This document shows positions 17,759 to 26,781 of a DNA stretch of 64,000 bases, piece after piece. Positions within the stretch are counted from its first letter, which is position 1, and each line of letters begins with the position of its first letter. Origin of the DNA: an uncultured Paracoccus sp. (GTDB lineage Bacteria > Pseudomonadota > Alphaproteobacteria > Rhodobacterales > Rhodobacteraceae); NCBI RefSeq assembly GCF_937873615.1, contig NZ_CALMYP010000068.1:1-64000 (forward strand). The letters are read 5' to 3'. A program made the position numbers and the translations under genes. The notes under the pieces are model-generated. The model saw only the letters and a list, made by a program, of their open reading frames with translations, ran no database searches and was not told where the DNA came from.

Positions 17759-19221
17759 CCCGCATCCTGGCGATAGATCAGGGCACGACCAACACCAAGG
17801 CCGTGTTGTTCGATGACCGGCTGGCGGTCATCGACCGGGCCTCGGCGCCGCTGGTGTCCACCTATCCCGCCGATGGCTGGGCCGAGCAATCGGCCGGGGC
17901 GATCCGCGACAGCGTGGCCGCCGTAATCGCCATGATCGCCGAACAGAATGGCGCCGAAGGGATCGAAGCCATCGCCATCGCCAATCAGCGAGAAACGCTG
18001 GTGGTCTGGGATGCCGAGACGGGCAAGCCCATCGCTCCTGCGATCCTGTGGCAATGCCGGCGCACGGCGGATGCCTGCGCGGCGCTGGAGGCGGCGGGCC
18101 ATGGGCCCGAGGTGCTGGCGGCGACCGGGCTTGGCATCAACCCGCTGTTTCTAGCCTCGAAACTGGGCTGGGTGATGCAGAACCTGCCCGAGGCGCGTGA
18201 ACTGGCCGCGACGGGCCGGCTGCGCGCCGGTACGGTCGATGCCTGGCTGATCTGGAGCCTGACCGGCGGGGCGGTCTTCGCTACCGATCATTCCAACGCC
18301 TCGCGGACGCAACTTTTTGACACCGCCGCGCTTCGCTTTTCCGAAGCGCTCTGCACCATCTTCGGCGCGCCGCTGGATGCGCTGCCGGAACCGCGCGCCT
18401 CGGATGCCGGATTTGGCGTGACCGCTGGAGGGGCGACGGCGCTACCGGCAGGGATCCCGATCCGGGCGGTGATGGGCGATAGCCATGCGGCGCTTTACGG
18501 CCATGGCGTGACCGGGCCGGGCGAGGTCAAGGCGACCTTCGGCACCGGTTCGTCGCTGATGGCGCTGACACCGGAACGCATCGCCTCGTCCCATGGCCTG
18601 TCCGGCACTATTGGCTGGACCGCCGCCGGGCAGCCGCATTATGCCGTCGAGGGCAATATCACCGTCTCGGCGCAGGCCGCCGAATTCGTCGCGCGGATGC
18701 TGGGGGTCGCCAATGCCGCCGCCCTGTCTGATCTTGCGCAGACCGTGCCGGACAGCGCAGGCGTCAGCTTTGTCCCGGCGCTTGCCGGGCTGGGTGCGCC
18801 GCACTGGGACGACGCGGCCCGGGGCACGGTCGCGGGGCTTACGCTAGGAAGCCAGCCGGCCCACCTCGCGCGCGCGACATTCGAGGCTATCGCCCATCAG
18901 GTCACCGATGTCTTCGAGGCGATGGAGCAGGATTGCGGACGAAGCCTCGACATGCTGCGGGCGGATGGCGGTGCCTCTGCCAATGACTGGCTGATGCAGT
19001 TGCAGGCCGATCTGCTGGGCCACCCGGTGATCCGCAGCGAGATTGCAGAGATCGGCGCCCGCGGGGCTGCCGCCATGGCGCTCGCCGCGCTTGGAAGGGA
19101 GGTGCCGCCGCCTGCCGGCGGTGCCGCTGTGTTCGCGCCGCAACTTCAGGAATCCAACCGCCTTCGCGCCCGCGAGAACTGGCGTCACGCGGTCGACATG
19201 GCCCGCCACCGGGCCGACTGA
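17755..19221 (+). CDS. FGGY family carbohydrate kinase
   Basis: 488 residues, normal for FGGY kinases. N-terminal phosphate loop ILAIDQGTTNTKAVLFD; second-domain signatures GTGSSLMAL near residue 262 and FVPALAGLGAPHWDDAARGT near 338, the latter typical of glycerol-kinase-like members; ATP-site Gly-rich ADGGASANDWLMQ near 403. It should phosphorylate the ketose made by the upstream isomerase, giving the transketolase substrate. Apulose, xylulose or another ketose (or a polyol) are possible; sequence alone does not decide. Confidence 0.88.
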   Translation: MTRILAIDQGTTNTKAVLFDDRLAVIDRASAPLVSTYPADGWAEQSAGAIRDSVAAVIAMIAEQNGAEGIEAIAIANQRETLVVWDAETGKPIAPAILWQCRRTADACAALEAAGHGPEVLAATGLGINPLFLASKLGWVMQNLPEARELAATGRLRAGTVDAWLIWSLTGGAVFATDHSNASRTQLFDTAALRFSEALCTIFGAPLDALPEPRASDAGFGVTAGGATALPAGIPIRAVMGDSHAALYGHGVTGPGEVKATFGTGSSLMALTPERIASSHGLSGTIGWTAAGQPHYAVEGNITVSAQAAEFVARMLGVANAAALSDLAQTVPDSAGVSFVPALAGLGAPHWDDAARGTVAGLTLGSQPAHLARATFEAIAHQVTDVFEAMEQDCGRSLDMLRADGGASANDWLMQLQADLLGHPVIRSEIAEIGARGAAAMALAALGREVPPPAGGAAVFAPQLQESNRLRARENWRHAVDMARHRAD

Positions 19222-19288
19222 CCCCGGCCGCCGGGCGGGATTTTCGACGACCGGCCCCCGTGCCGGAACTGCAACCAGGGAGGAACCC

Positions 19289-20530
19289 ATGACCCATCGC
19301 AAGACAATGGCCGGCATCGCAATGCTCGGCCTGACCACCTGCCTCGCCGTGTCGGCCGAGGCCGAGGATCTGAACATCTGGACGCTGAATTTCACGTCCG
19401 AGGCCAACAACAACGCGATCAACGAGATCGCCAAGGAGTTCGAGGCCGCCCATCCCGGCGTCAAGGTCATCTACACTCAGCGGGGTGTCGACGACCACAA
19501 GACTGCGCTGCGCGTCGCGGCCGGCTCGGATAGCGGCCCCGACATCTACTTCATGTGGGCCGGGCGCGGGCTTGGCGGTGAATTCGTCAATGCCGGGCTG
19601 TCGCTGCCGCTCGACAAATATTACGAGCAATATGGCTGGAAGGACAGCCTCATCCCAACCGCCGCGGCCTTTGCCAGCAATTACGAAGGCGGGCTGCACG
19701 GCGTTCCCTATACGTTCAAGGGCGAGGTCGTGTATTACCGCAAGGACATGTTCGAGAAGGCCGGTATCGCCGAGGAGCCAAAGACCTATGACGAGTTGAA
19801 GGCAGATGCCGAGAAGCTCGCCGCGGCCGGCATCCCCGCCTTCACTTTCGGCGGGACGGTGAACTGGCATGTCATGCGCCTGATGGACGTATTGCTGGAA
19901 ACCAAATGCGGCGCCGAGACCCATGACAAGCTGATGAGCATGGAGGTCAGCTGGACCGAGACACCCTGCGCCACCGAAGCCTTCACCGAGCTGAAATGGT
20001 GGGCCGACAACCATTTCCTGAAGCCGTTCATGGGCATCGACCAGGCGCAGTCCACCAATCTCTTTGTCGCAGGCCGCGCGGCGATGATGCTGGAAGGCAG
20101 CTGGTTCGTGCAGACGCTGTCCGAGGTCACCGATCTCGACAATATCGGCATCTTCCCCTTCCCGACCGGCACCGACCGTCTCTATGGCTTTGCCGAATAT
20201 CACTATATCAGCGCCAAATCGAAGAACCCGGACCTCGCGGCCCAGTTCCTTGACTATTTCAACTCTCAGGATGTGCAGCAGCGCTTCCTCGGCACCTTCA
20301 CCACCAATTCGGTGAATTCGCAGGTCACCTATGAAAACCAGCGCCCGCTGGATGCGGAATGGGGCGGGATCTTCGAGGGCTATGACCAGATGTTCGTGAA
20401 TGGCGACCAGGCCTTCCCGCTGGCCGAGACCACCGAATATTTCCGCCTGATCAACGAGGTCGCCAACGACACGATGGAACCGCAGGCCGCCGCCGAGGCG
20501 ATGCAGAAATTCATCGACAGCCAGGGGTGA
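19289..20530 (+). CDS. Sugar ABC binding protein (CUT1)
   Basis: 413-residue periplasmic protein of the MalE/UgpB-type family 1. The signal peptide MTHRKTMAGIAMLGLTTCLA ends about SAEA; EFEAAHPGVKVIYTQRGVDD and DIYFMWAGRGLGGEFV are characteristic. ATG 19289 has GGGAGGAAC upstream; the longer frame covers the kinase end. CUT1 systems usually import oligosaccharides or glycosides, fitting the glycosidase gene three genes on. It begins the transporter half of the operon. Confidence 0.87.
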   Translation: MTHRKTMAGIAMLGLTTCLAVSAEAEDLNIWTLNFTSEANNNAINEIAKEFEAAHPGVKVIYTQRGVDDHKTALRVAAGSDSGPDIYFMWAGRGLGGEFVNAGLSLPLDKYYEQYGWKDSLIPTAAAFASNYEGGLHGVPYTFKGEVVYYRKDMFEKAGIAEEPKTYDELKADAEKLAAAGIPAFTFGGTVNWHVMRLMDVLLETKCGAETHDKLMSMEVSWTETPCATEAFTELKWWADNHFLKPFMGIDQAQSTNLFVAGRAAMMLEGSWFVQTLSEVTDLDNIGIFPFPTGTDRLYGFAEYHYISAKSKNPDLAAQFLDYFNSQDVQQRFLGTFTTNSVNSQVTYENQRPLDAEWGGIFEGYDQMFVNGDQAFPLAETTEYFRLINEVANDTMEPQAAAEAMQKFIDSQG

Positions 20531-20585
20531 TGCCGTCCGCCGGCGGTTCCGTGCCGCCGGCCCTTTTCCAATCGAGGGTCAAGGT

Positions 20586-21476
20586 ATGAAAAACCTGTTC
20601 CGCAAGATGGAGGACGAGCCTTGGCTGTTTCTCGCCCCGGCGCTCCTCATCTATGCCATTTTTGCGATCTGGCCGATGATCGACGTCACCATGATGAGCT
20701 TCCAACGCTGGAACGGGCTTGACCCCGAGCGTGTCTTTGTCGGCCTGTCGAATTACAGATATGTCCTGACGCAGGATGCGGTATTCTGGACTGCCTTCGT
20801 CAACACGGTGATCTGGACGCTTCTGTCGCTGGTCTGTCCGCCGCTGATCGGGCTTCTGTTGGCGCTCGGGCTGAACCAGCCGTTGGTCGGGCGTTCGGCG
20901 CTGAGGGCGATCTATTACCTGCCGGTCATCATCGCGCCGATCGCCGTCGCGACCATGTGGCGCTGGATGTATGACCCGTTCTTCGGCTTGTTCGCGCAGA
21001 TGCTCACGAACTGGGGTTTCGGGACCAGCATCCCAGATTTCCTCGGCAATCGCGAGACAGCGCTTTACTGGGTCTTCGTGGCCTATGTCTGGCAGCAGGT
21101 CGGGTTTTCGATGGTATTGTTCCTCGCCGGGCTGCAGAACGTGGACCGCTCGCTGGTCGAGGCTGCGCAGATCGACGGCGCCGGGCGCTGGAAGACCTTC
21201 CGCTATGTCACTATGCCGGCGATCATGCCGACGATCACCATCGTTCTGGTTCTGTCGCTGATCCAGTCGATCAAGGCCTTTGACATCGTCTATGGCCTGA
21301 CCGGCGGCGGGCCGTCGCAATCGACGCAGATGCTGGCGCTCTGGGCCTTCACGCAATCGATGCAGATCTTCGATTTCGGCCGGGGCGGTGCGATCTCGGT
21401 GATCCTTCTGCTGATCACCGTCGTCATCGTCATCCCCTATCTGCGCTGGTCGATGAAAAACGAGGGCCGGTCATGA
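20586..21476 (+). CDS. Sugar ABC transporter permease 1 (CUT1)
   Basis: 296-residue MalF-type permease with six membrane segments (LFLAPALLIYAIFAIWPMI first). The cytoplasmic EAA loop EAAQIDGAGRWKTFRYVTMP near residue 197 contacts the ATPase. Its stop overlaps the second permease start by four bases. Forms the importer heterodimer with that protein. Confidence 0.9.
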   Translation: MKNLFRKMEDEPWLFLAPALLIYAIFAIWPMIDVTMMSFQRWNGLDPERVFVGLSNYRYVLTQDAVFWTAFVNTVIWTLLSLVCPPLIGLLLALGLNQPLVGRSALRAIYYLPVIIAPIAVATMWRWMYDPFFGLFAQMLTNWGFGTSIPDFLGNRETALYWVFVAYVWQQVGFSMVLFLAGLQNVDRSLVEAAQIDGAGRWKTFRYVTMPAIMPTITIVLVLSLIQSIKAFDIVYGLTGGGPSQSTQMLALWAFTQSMQIFDFGRGGAISVILLLITVVIVIPYLRWSMKNEGRS

Positions 21477-22321
21477 ATGCCATGCTGAAATCCTTCCGCC
21501 GCGATCCGCTTCTGGCGGCGCTGTGGATCGCGTTGATCGTCGTCGCGGCACTCTGGATCGCCCCCTTCGTCTTCATCGTCTTCACCTCGCTGAAGACCAC
21601 CAGCGACGTGATGGCAACGGGTGCCTTTACTCCGCCGACGGAAATCGCCTGGGAGAATTACGGCGTCGCCTGGAACCGTGGCAACTTCTCGACCACGGTG
21701 TTCAACTCGGCGCTGGTGGCGGTGATCAAGGTGCCGCTCGGCCTCGCCATTGCGGCATTGGCGGCATATGCGCTGGCGCGGATGAAAAGCCGCTTCAATC
21801 GGGCGGTGCTGCTGTTCATCGTTTTCGGCACCATGATCCCCTTCCAGGTGATGCTGGCGCCGCTGTTCACGCTGGTCAATTCGCTGGGGTTGGTGAACAC
21901 CTATATCGGGCTGATCCTGCCCTATCTGGCCTTCGGCATTCCCTACCAGATCTTCATCCTGCACAGCTTCTTCCGAGGCGTGCCGAAGGAGCTGAGCGAG
22001 GCGGCGCTCATCGACGGCGCCGGGCATTTCACCACCTTCCGCCGGGTCTTCCTGCCGATCACCCTGCCGGTTCTGGCGGCGCTGTTCATCCTCGATTTCG
22101 TCGCCACCTGGAACGAATTCGCCATGGCGCTGGTGATCATGCAGGATGCCGGAAAATGGACCCTGCCGCTTGGCCTCATGTCCTTCCAGGGACAATTTTC
22201 TAATGATTACGGCCAGTTGAACGCAGCCATCGTGACCACCGTGCTGCCTGCTGTGCTCGTCTATCTGATCTTCCAACGCTACTTCGTCTCGGGCCTCGCC
22301 TCGGGCGCGGTCAAAGGCTAG
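21473..22321 (+). CDS. Sugar ABC transporter permease 2 (CUT1)
   Basis: 282-residue MalG-type permease with six membrane segments. EAALIDGAGHFTTFRRVFLP near residue 175 is the EAA loop. It ends 11 bases before the glycosidase start, all in one transcript. Together with permease 1 and the MalK-like ATPase at 23846 it makes the CUT1 channel. Confidence 0.9.
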   Translation: MNAMLKSFRRDPLLAALWIALIVVAALWIAPFVFIVFTSLKTTSDVMATGAFTPPTEIAWENYGVAWNRGNFSTTVFNSALVAVIKVPLGLAIAALAAYALARMKSRFNRAVLLFIVFGTMIPFQVMLAPLFTLVNSLGLVNTYIGLILPYLAFGIPYQIFILHSFFRGVPKELSEAALIDGAGHFTTFRRVFLPITLPVLAALFILDFVATWNEFAMALVIMQDAGKWTLPLGLMSFQGQFSNDYGQLNAAIVTTVLPAVLVYLIFQRYFVSGLASGAVKG

Positions 22322-22332
22322 AGGAGCCTCAC

Positions 22333-23844
22333 ATGCCCCAACAGACAGTCGAAAAGTGGGATGTCTTCGAAGCGGAATTCGGAGGTCCGAAGGGCGGCAG
22401 TCCCTATCTGGACGTGGCCTTCGACGCGATCTTCCGCCACAAGGCACGCGAAATCCGGGTGCCGGGATTCTATGACGGCGACGGCATCTACCGGCTGCGC
22501 TTCATGCCGGAAGCCGAAGGCGAATGGCGCTTCGAAACACGCTCTGCCACCCCGGCGCTGAACGGACAGACCGGCAGCTTCACCGTGACGCCGCCCAGCG
22601 AAGGCAATCACGGTCCGGTGCGGGTGCGCAATAAATTTCATTTCGCCTATGCCGATGGCACGCCCTTCCTGTCCTTCGGCACCACCTGCTACGCTTGGAC
22701 CCACCAGCCGGAGGCCGAGCAGGAAAAGACGCTGAAGACGCTTTCCGGGACGCGCTTCAACAAGATCCGCATGGGGGTTTTCCCGAAAGACTACCCCTAT
22801 AACACCAACGAGCCGCTGCATGACGTTTACGAACTCGTCGACGGCAAACGCGATTTCGACCGGCCGAACTACGCCGCCTTTCGCCATTTCGAGACGCAGA
22901 TCGGCCGGCTGCGCGATCTCGGGATCGAGGCGGATGTGATCATGTTTCACCCCTATGACCGCTGGGGCTATTGCGACATGAGTGAGGCGCAGGATTACCA
23001 CTATGTCGCCTATATCGCCGCGCGCTTCGCTGCCTACCGCAACTTGTGGTGGGCACTGGCGAATGAATACGACTTCATGATCGACACCAAGCCGATGGAA
23101 CGCTGGGACCGCTTCTTCCAGATCCTTGGGGAGGAAGACCCTTATCGGCATCCGAAATCCATCCATAACGGCCATGCCGATGCGAATTACGACCACCGCA
23201 AGCCCTGGGTTACCCATACCTGCATCCAGCACCCGGATGTGAAGCGCACGCAGGACTGGCGCGACCGCTGGGGCAAGCCGGTCATCAATGATGAGCCGGA
23301 ATACGAGGGCGATATCATCCAGTGTTGGGGCAATATCTCGGCGCAGGAACTGACCCACCGCTTTTGGACGATGATGATGCGCGGCGGCTATGTCGGCCAT
23401 GGCGAGACCTATTCGCATCCCGAGGACCTGCTCTGGTGGGCCAAGGGCGGCGAACTGCATGGCCAGGCCTGGAAACGCATCGGCTTCCTGCGCGACCTGC
23501 TGGAAGAGGACGCGAGGGATGGCTTTGAGCCGATCGGGCCCGAAATCCGCTGGCCCTGGCATCGGATTTCCGGCGCACGGGATGGCGACACCACGATCAT
23601 CTATTTCGGCGAGCATCAGCCAGTCATCTGGACGCTCGGCCTGCCGAAAGAGGACGGGGATTATCAGCTCGACCTGATCGACACCTGGAACATGACCGTC
23701 ACGCCGCTGGAAAAGGTCGAGGCGCCGGCCAATCATCCGATCCGCCACGGCGAGATCATCCAGCCCCGCGCGCCCGATGCGGCCTTCGGCGTCGCGCTGC
23801 CGGGCCGTCCCTATCTTGCCATCCGCTGCAGAAAGGCGCGTTGA
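22333..23844 (+). CDS. DUF5060/DUF4038 glycoside hydrolase (apiosidase-like)
   Basis: 503-residue enzyme without a signal peptide. Residues 1-90 form the DUF5060 beta-sandwich ([20 protein letters not shown]); 95-400 the TIM-barrel domain related to the apiosidase family GH140 ([26 protein letters not shown]); the tail is a DUF5605-like beta domain. In a clan-A barrel the acid/base and nucleophile would be Glu245 in ALANEYD and Glu321 or Glu323 in INDEPEYEG. Cytoplasmic location next to a CUT1 importer suggests it splits an imported glycoside or oligosaccharide. Apiose release is inferred from the family and the transketolase/kinase context; relatives with other specificities exist. Confidence 0.75.
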   Translation: MPQQTVEKWDVFEAEFGGPKGGSPYLDVAFDAIFRHKAREIRVPGFYDGDGIYRLRFMPEAEGEWRFETRSATPALNGQTGSFTVTPPSEGNHGPVRVRNKFHFAYADGTPFLSFGTTCYAWTHQPEAEQEKTLKTLSGTRFNKIRMGVFPKDYPYNTNEPLHDVYELVDGKRDFDRPNYAAFRHFETQIGRLRDLGIEADVIMFHPYDRWGYCDMSEAQDYHYVAYIAARFAAYRNLWWALANEYDFMIDTKPMERWDRFFQILGEEDPYRHPKSIHNGHADANYDHRKPWVTHTCIQHPDVKRTQDWRDRWGKPVINDEPEYEGDIIQCWGNISAQELTHRFWTMMMRGGYVGHGETYSHPEDLLWWAKGGELHGQAWKRIGFLRDLLEEDARDGFEPIGPEIRWPWHRISGARDGDTTIIYFGEHQPVIWTLGLPKEDGDYQLDLIDTWNMTVTPLEKVEAPANHPIRHGEIIQPRAPDAAFGVALPGRPYLAIRCRKAR

Positions 23845-23845
23845 C

Positions 23846-24916
23846 ATGTCTCACGTTGAAATCCGCGATCTTCGCAAGACCTATGGCGCCATCGACGTGG
23901 TCCATGGCATCGATGTCGATATCGATCAGGGCGAATTCGTCGTGCTGGTCGGCCCCTCGGGCTGCGGCAAATCCACGCTTCTGCGCATGGTCGCCGGGCT
24001 GGAAGAGGTCAGCTCCGGCGCCATCTCGATTGGCGCGCGTGTGGTGAACGAGGTCGCGCCGAAGGACCGCGATATCGCCATGGTGTTCCAGAACTACGCG
24101 CTTTATCCGCAAATGACGGTGGCTCAGAACATGAGCTTCGCGTTGGAACTCGCTGGCCAGGGCAAAGCCGAGATCGCCGAGAAGGTCAGCCGGGCGGCCG
24201 AGATTCTGGGCCTTGGTCCGCTGCTGGAACGCAAGCCTGCGGCGCTGTCTGGCGGCCAGCGGCAGCGCGTGGCCATGGGCCGCGCCATTGTGCGCGACCC
24301 GCAGGTCTTTCTGTTCGACGAGCCCTTGTCGAACCTCGACGCCAAGCTGCGCGTTCAGATGCGTGCCGAGATCAAGGCACTGTGTTCGCGGCTTGGGACG
24401 ACAACGATCTATGTGACCCACGATCAGGTCGAAGCGATGACCATGGCCGACAAGATCGTTGTGCTGAATGGCGGCCGTATCGAGCAGGTGGGCCGCCCGT
24501 TGGATCTGTATGACAACCCACGCAATGTCTTTGTCGCCGGCTTTCTGGGCTCGCCGGCAATGAATCTCTGGCCCGTCGAAGCGGTGCCCGAGGGGCTGCG
24601 TCTGCCGGGCGGCGGCATCCTGCCTTTGCCCGCAGATCGCCGTCCCCCAATCGGCACGAAACTGACGCTGGGCATCCGCCCGGAATTGTTGGCGCCTGAT
24701 CCGAACGGCCCGATCCGGGCCACTGTTACACTGGTCGAGCCAACGGGATCCGAAACCATCATCGCGGTCGATATCGGCGGCGAGCAGGGGACGGTATTGT
24801 TGAAAGACCGCTTGGACATGGCCGCAGGGCACGAGATCCGTCTGTCGCCTGTGCTTGACCGGCTACACCTTTTCGATACGCAAAGCGGTGAGGTGCTGTC
24901 AACGTATGTAGAGTGA
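23846..24916 (+). CDS. Sugar ABC transporter ATPase (MalK/UgpC type)
   Basis: 356 residues: ABC domain with Walker [12 protein letters not shown] near residue 36, Q-loop [11 protein letters not shown], signature [14 protein letters not shown] near 134, Walker [13 protein letters not shown], then a C-terminal TOBE regulatory domain ([11 protein letters not shown]). ATG 23846 sits two bases after the glycosidase stop. CUT1 importers use two copies of this protein. Last gene of the operon; a short GC hairpin follows. Confidence 0.9.
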   Translation: MSHVEIRDLRKTYGAIDVVHGIDVDIDQGEFVVLVGPSGCGKSTLLRMVAGLEEVSSGAISIGARVVNEVAPKDRDIAMVFQNYALYPQMTVAQNMSFALELAGQGKAEIAEKVSRAAEILGLGPLLERKPAALSGGQRQRVAMGRAIVRDPQVFLFDEPLSNLDAKLRVQMRAEIKALCSRLGTTTIYVTHDQVEAMTMADKIVVLNGGRIEQVGRPLDLYDNPRNVFVAGFLGSPAMNLWPVEAVPEGLRLPGGGILPLPADRRPPIGTKLTLGIRPELLAPDPNGPIRATVTLVEPTGSETIIAVDIGGEQGTVLLKDRLDMAAGHEIRLSPVLDRLHLFDTQSGEVLSTYVE

Positions 24917-24940
24917 CGTGATCATTCGCGAAAGAGACGG

Positions 24941-24956
24941 GCGCCGAAATCGGCGC
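24941..24956 (+). terminator. Weak hairpin after the importer operon
   Basis: GCGCCG, loop AAAT, CGGCGC, 25 bases after the ATPase stop. No U-run follows, so it may need Rho or be only an RNA-stabilising stem. Bases 24957-25060 hold nothing else recognisable. Confidence 0.35.
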
Positions 24957-25115
24957 TCGCTTGCGATCAATCATTATGTCGATCATGTCACCGTCGCTTG
25001 AGCTTCTGAGCTTTCTGCGCTATGAAATCGGGATCAGTATTCGGAATCGGTCTTCGGCTGGGGATTGTGGGGATTCAGGATTTCCATTTTGGCGGAGATG
25101 TGATTCATACTTTGG

Positions 25116-25484
25116 ATGGAACGCTTTGTCTTGACCGATGCCCAATGGGCGAAGATGGAGCCGCACTGCTTGGGTAAGGCGACGGACCCGGGTCGAAGCG
25201 GCAGGAACAACCGGCTTTTTGTGGAGGCGGTGTTGTGGATTGTGCGAACGGGCAGTCCATGGCGCGATCTGCCAGCGATGTTCGGTAACTGGAGCACGGC
25301 GTTCCGGCGCTTCCGCGATTGGCGAGAAGCTGATGTTTTCAAGCGAATTTTCGATGCCCTGTCGGAAGAACCTGACATGGAATACGCTATGGTCGATGCC
25401 ACCATCGTCAAGGTTCACCGGCACGGCCAGGGCGCAAAAGGGGGACTCAGAGCCAGGCCATCGGTCGCTCCAAAGGCGGAATGA
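25116..25484 (+). CDS. IS5-family transposase, first frame
   Basis: 122 residues with the DUF4096-type N-terminus (RFVLTDAQWAKMEPHCLG, WIVRTGSPWRDLP, FRRFRDWREADVFKRIFDAL) and the first catalytic Asp in MVDATIVKVHRHGQGAKG. It ends shortly after the slippery run at 25436-25444; the full enzyme needs a -1 shift into the second frame. ATG 25116 is 40 bases inside the left inverted repeat. Confidence 0.85.
   Translation: MERFVLTDAQWAKMEPHCLGKATDPGRSGRNNRLFVEAVLWIVRTGSPWRDLPAMFGNWSTAFRRFRDWREADVFKRIFDALSEEPDMEYAMVDATIVKVHRHGQGAKGGLRARPSVAPKAE
25436..25444 (+). other. A4G5 slippery run, -1 frameshift site
   Basis: GCA AAA GGG GGA in frame one becomes, after a -1 slip, a frame reading GGTQSQAIGRSKGGMTTK, which is the family's continuous sequence. 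A-G homopolymer slippage is described for the IS427 group of IS5. Confidence 0.65.
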
Positions 25485-25867
25485 CGACCAAGATCCTGGC
25501 GCTGACCGATGCCTTGGGCAATCTGGTCCGCTTCGAACTGCTGCCTGGACATCGCTTCGACACCATCGGCGTTGCGCCGCTGATCGAGGGCGTCAATTTC
25601 GGCGCGCTGCTGGGTGACAAGGCCTATGACGCCAACTGGATCGTCGAGGAACTCGACAAGCGCGGCGCCAAGGTCGTCATCTCGCAGCATCCCGGTCGCG
25701 CCCAGAAGCTCAAGATCGACGCCGAGATCTACAAATGGCGCCACTTGGTCGAAAACTTCTTCTGCAAACTCAAAGAGTTCAAGCGTATCGCCATGCGCGC
25801 CTGCAAAACCGACCAAAGCTTCTCCGCAATGATCTATCTCGCCGCCGCCGTCATCAACTCAAGATGA
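25481..25867 (+). CDS. IS5-family transposase, second frame
   Basis: 128 residues carrying the DDE catalytic C-terminus: LLGDKAYDANWIV has the second Asp, and WRHLVENFFCKLKEFKRIAM the Glu. The ATG at 25481 is probably not the real start; the product is most likely the C-terminal part of a fused protein made by frameshifting from the first frame, which it overlaps by four bases. Its TGA lies at the edge of the right inverted repeat. Core motifs look intact, so the element may still move. Confidence 0.85.
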   Translation: MTTKILALTDALGNLVRFELLPGHRFDTIGVAPLIEGVNFGALLGDKAYDANWIVEELDKRGAKVVISQHPGRAQKLKIDAEIYKWRHLVENFFCKLKEFKRIAMRACKTDQSFSAMIYLAAAVINSR

Positions 25868-25911
25868 ATCCCCACAATCCCTAGAGCGTTTCAGTTATTG
25901 ACGGAAGCGTA

Positions 25912-26781
25912 TCAGGCACTACCGGCGAGGATCTGGCATAGTTTATCCAACTGCTCCAAATCGCGATAGGTGATCACCATCTGGCCACCCTCCGTTCCGA
26001 CATGCTTGATCTGGACCCGCATTTTCAGGGCCGCCGACAGGTCCCCTTCCAACGCGCGGGTATCGGCATCCTTTTCCGAAGCCCTGCCAATCCTGGTGGG
26101 CGCGGTGGGCTTTTCGCGCATCAAAGCCTCGACCGCGCGAACCGAGAGATCCTTTTCGATAACCTTTCGGGCCAGCGACACGGGGTTTTCCGCCGTCACC
26201 AGCGCCCTGGCATGACCGGCTGACAGTTTCTCGTCGCGCACCCATTCCTGGACCTGTTCCGGAAGGTTGAGAAGGCGAAGAAGGTTGGCAATGTGACTGC
26301 GGCTTTTGCCGAGTGCCTCGGCCAGTTTTTCCTGCGTATGGCCGAAGCGGGTCATCAGTTGCTTGTAGGATGCGGCCTCGTCGATCGCGTTCAGGTCGGC
26401 CCGCTGAATGTTTTCGATGATGGCCACCTCCAGCATCTCTTCATCGCTGAAGCCGCGAAGGAGAACGGGAAGCTCGTGAAGTTGCGCGATCTGCGCCGCG
26501 CGCCAGCGGCGTTCGCCGGCAACGATCTGGTAGATATTGGCGTCGTCGGGGTGGCGACGGACGATCAGCGGCTGGATGATCCCTCTGTGCCGGATCGAAT
26601 CGGCAAGCTCAGTCAGGGCGGCCTGATCGAAGACGCGGCGCGGCTGGTCCGGGTTCGGTGTGATCTGCTCGATGGGAACAGAAAGTGCGCCATCACGCAA
26701 AACGGGGTTCTCCTCAGTCTGGAGATCGGCCATCAAGGCGGACAGACCGCGCCCCAGACTGCTTCGCTTGCCTTGGCTCAT
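25912..26781 (-). CDS. parB: Chromosome-partitioning protein ParB
   Basis: 289 residues. The N-terminal CTPase/ParB fold has VPIEQITPNPDQPRRVF and the GERRWRA box near residue 92; a central helix-turn-helix (GHTQEKLAEALGKSRSHIAN) reads parS; the C-terminal 50 residues dimerise. It binds the parS palindromes at 28123 and 29974, spreads as a CTP clamp and works with ParA to separate new origins. ATG overlaps the parA stop (ATGA). Last gene of the leftward cell-cycle/tRNA-modification run; the IS5 element begins 30 bases beyond its stop. Confidence 0.97.
   Translation of the reverse strand: MSQGKRSSLGRGLSALMADLQTEENPVLRDGALSVPIEQITPNPDQPRRVFDQAALTELADSIRHRGIIQPLIVRRHPDDANIYQIVAGERRWRAAQIAQLHELPVLLRGFSDEEMLEVAIIENIQRADLNAIDEAASYKQLMTRFGHTQEKLAEALGKSRSHIANLLRLLNLPEQVQEWVRDEKLSAGHARALVTAENPVSLARKVIEKDLSVRAVEALMREKPTAPTRIGRASEKDADTRALEGDLSAALKMRVQIKHVGTEGGQMVITYRDLEQLDKLCQILAGSA

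Larger units (their letters stand above)
25061..25881 (+). mobile_element. IS5-family insertion sequence, complete
   Basis: An 821-base element bounded by perfect 16-base inverted repeats: GGGATTGTGGGGATTC at 25061-25076 and its complement at 25866-25881. Inside are two overlapping transposase frames. The right repeat contains the last bases of the transposase stop. No matching target duplication is seen: CTG precedes the left end and TAG follows the right end, where IS5 relatives usually duplicate TA or CTAG. It sits between the sugar region and parB, only 30 bases after the parB stop. Confidence 0.88.

Noticed and set aside
22318..23847. Long open frame opposite the glycosidase
   Set aside because: High-GC shadow: no family motifs, Arg/Ala-rich, and the plus strand carries a clear enzyme.
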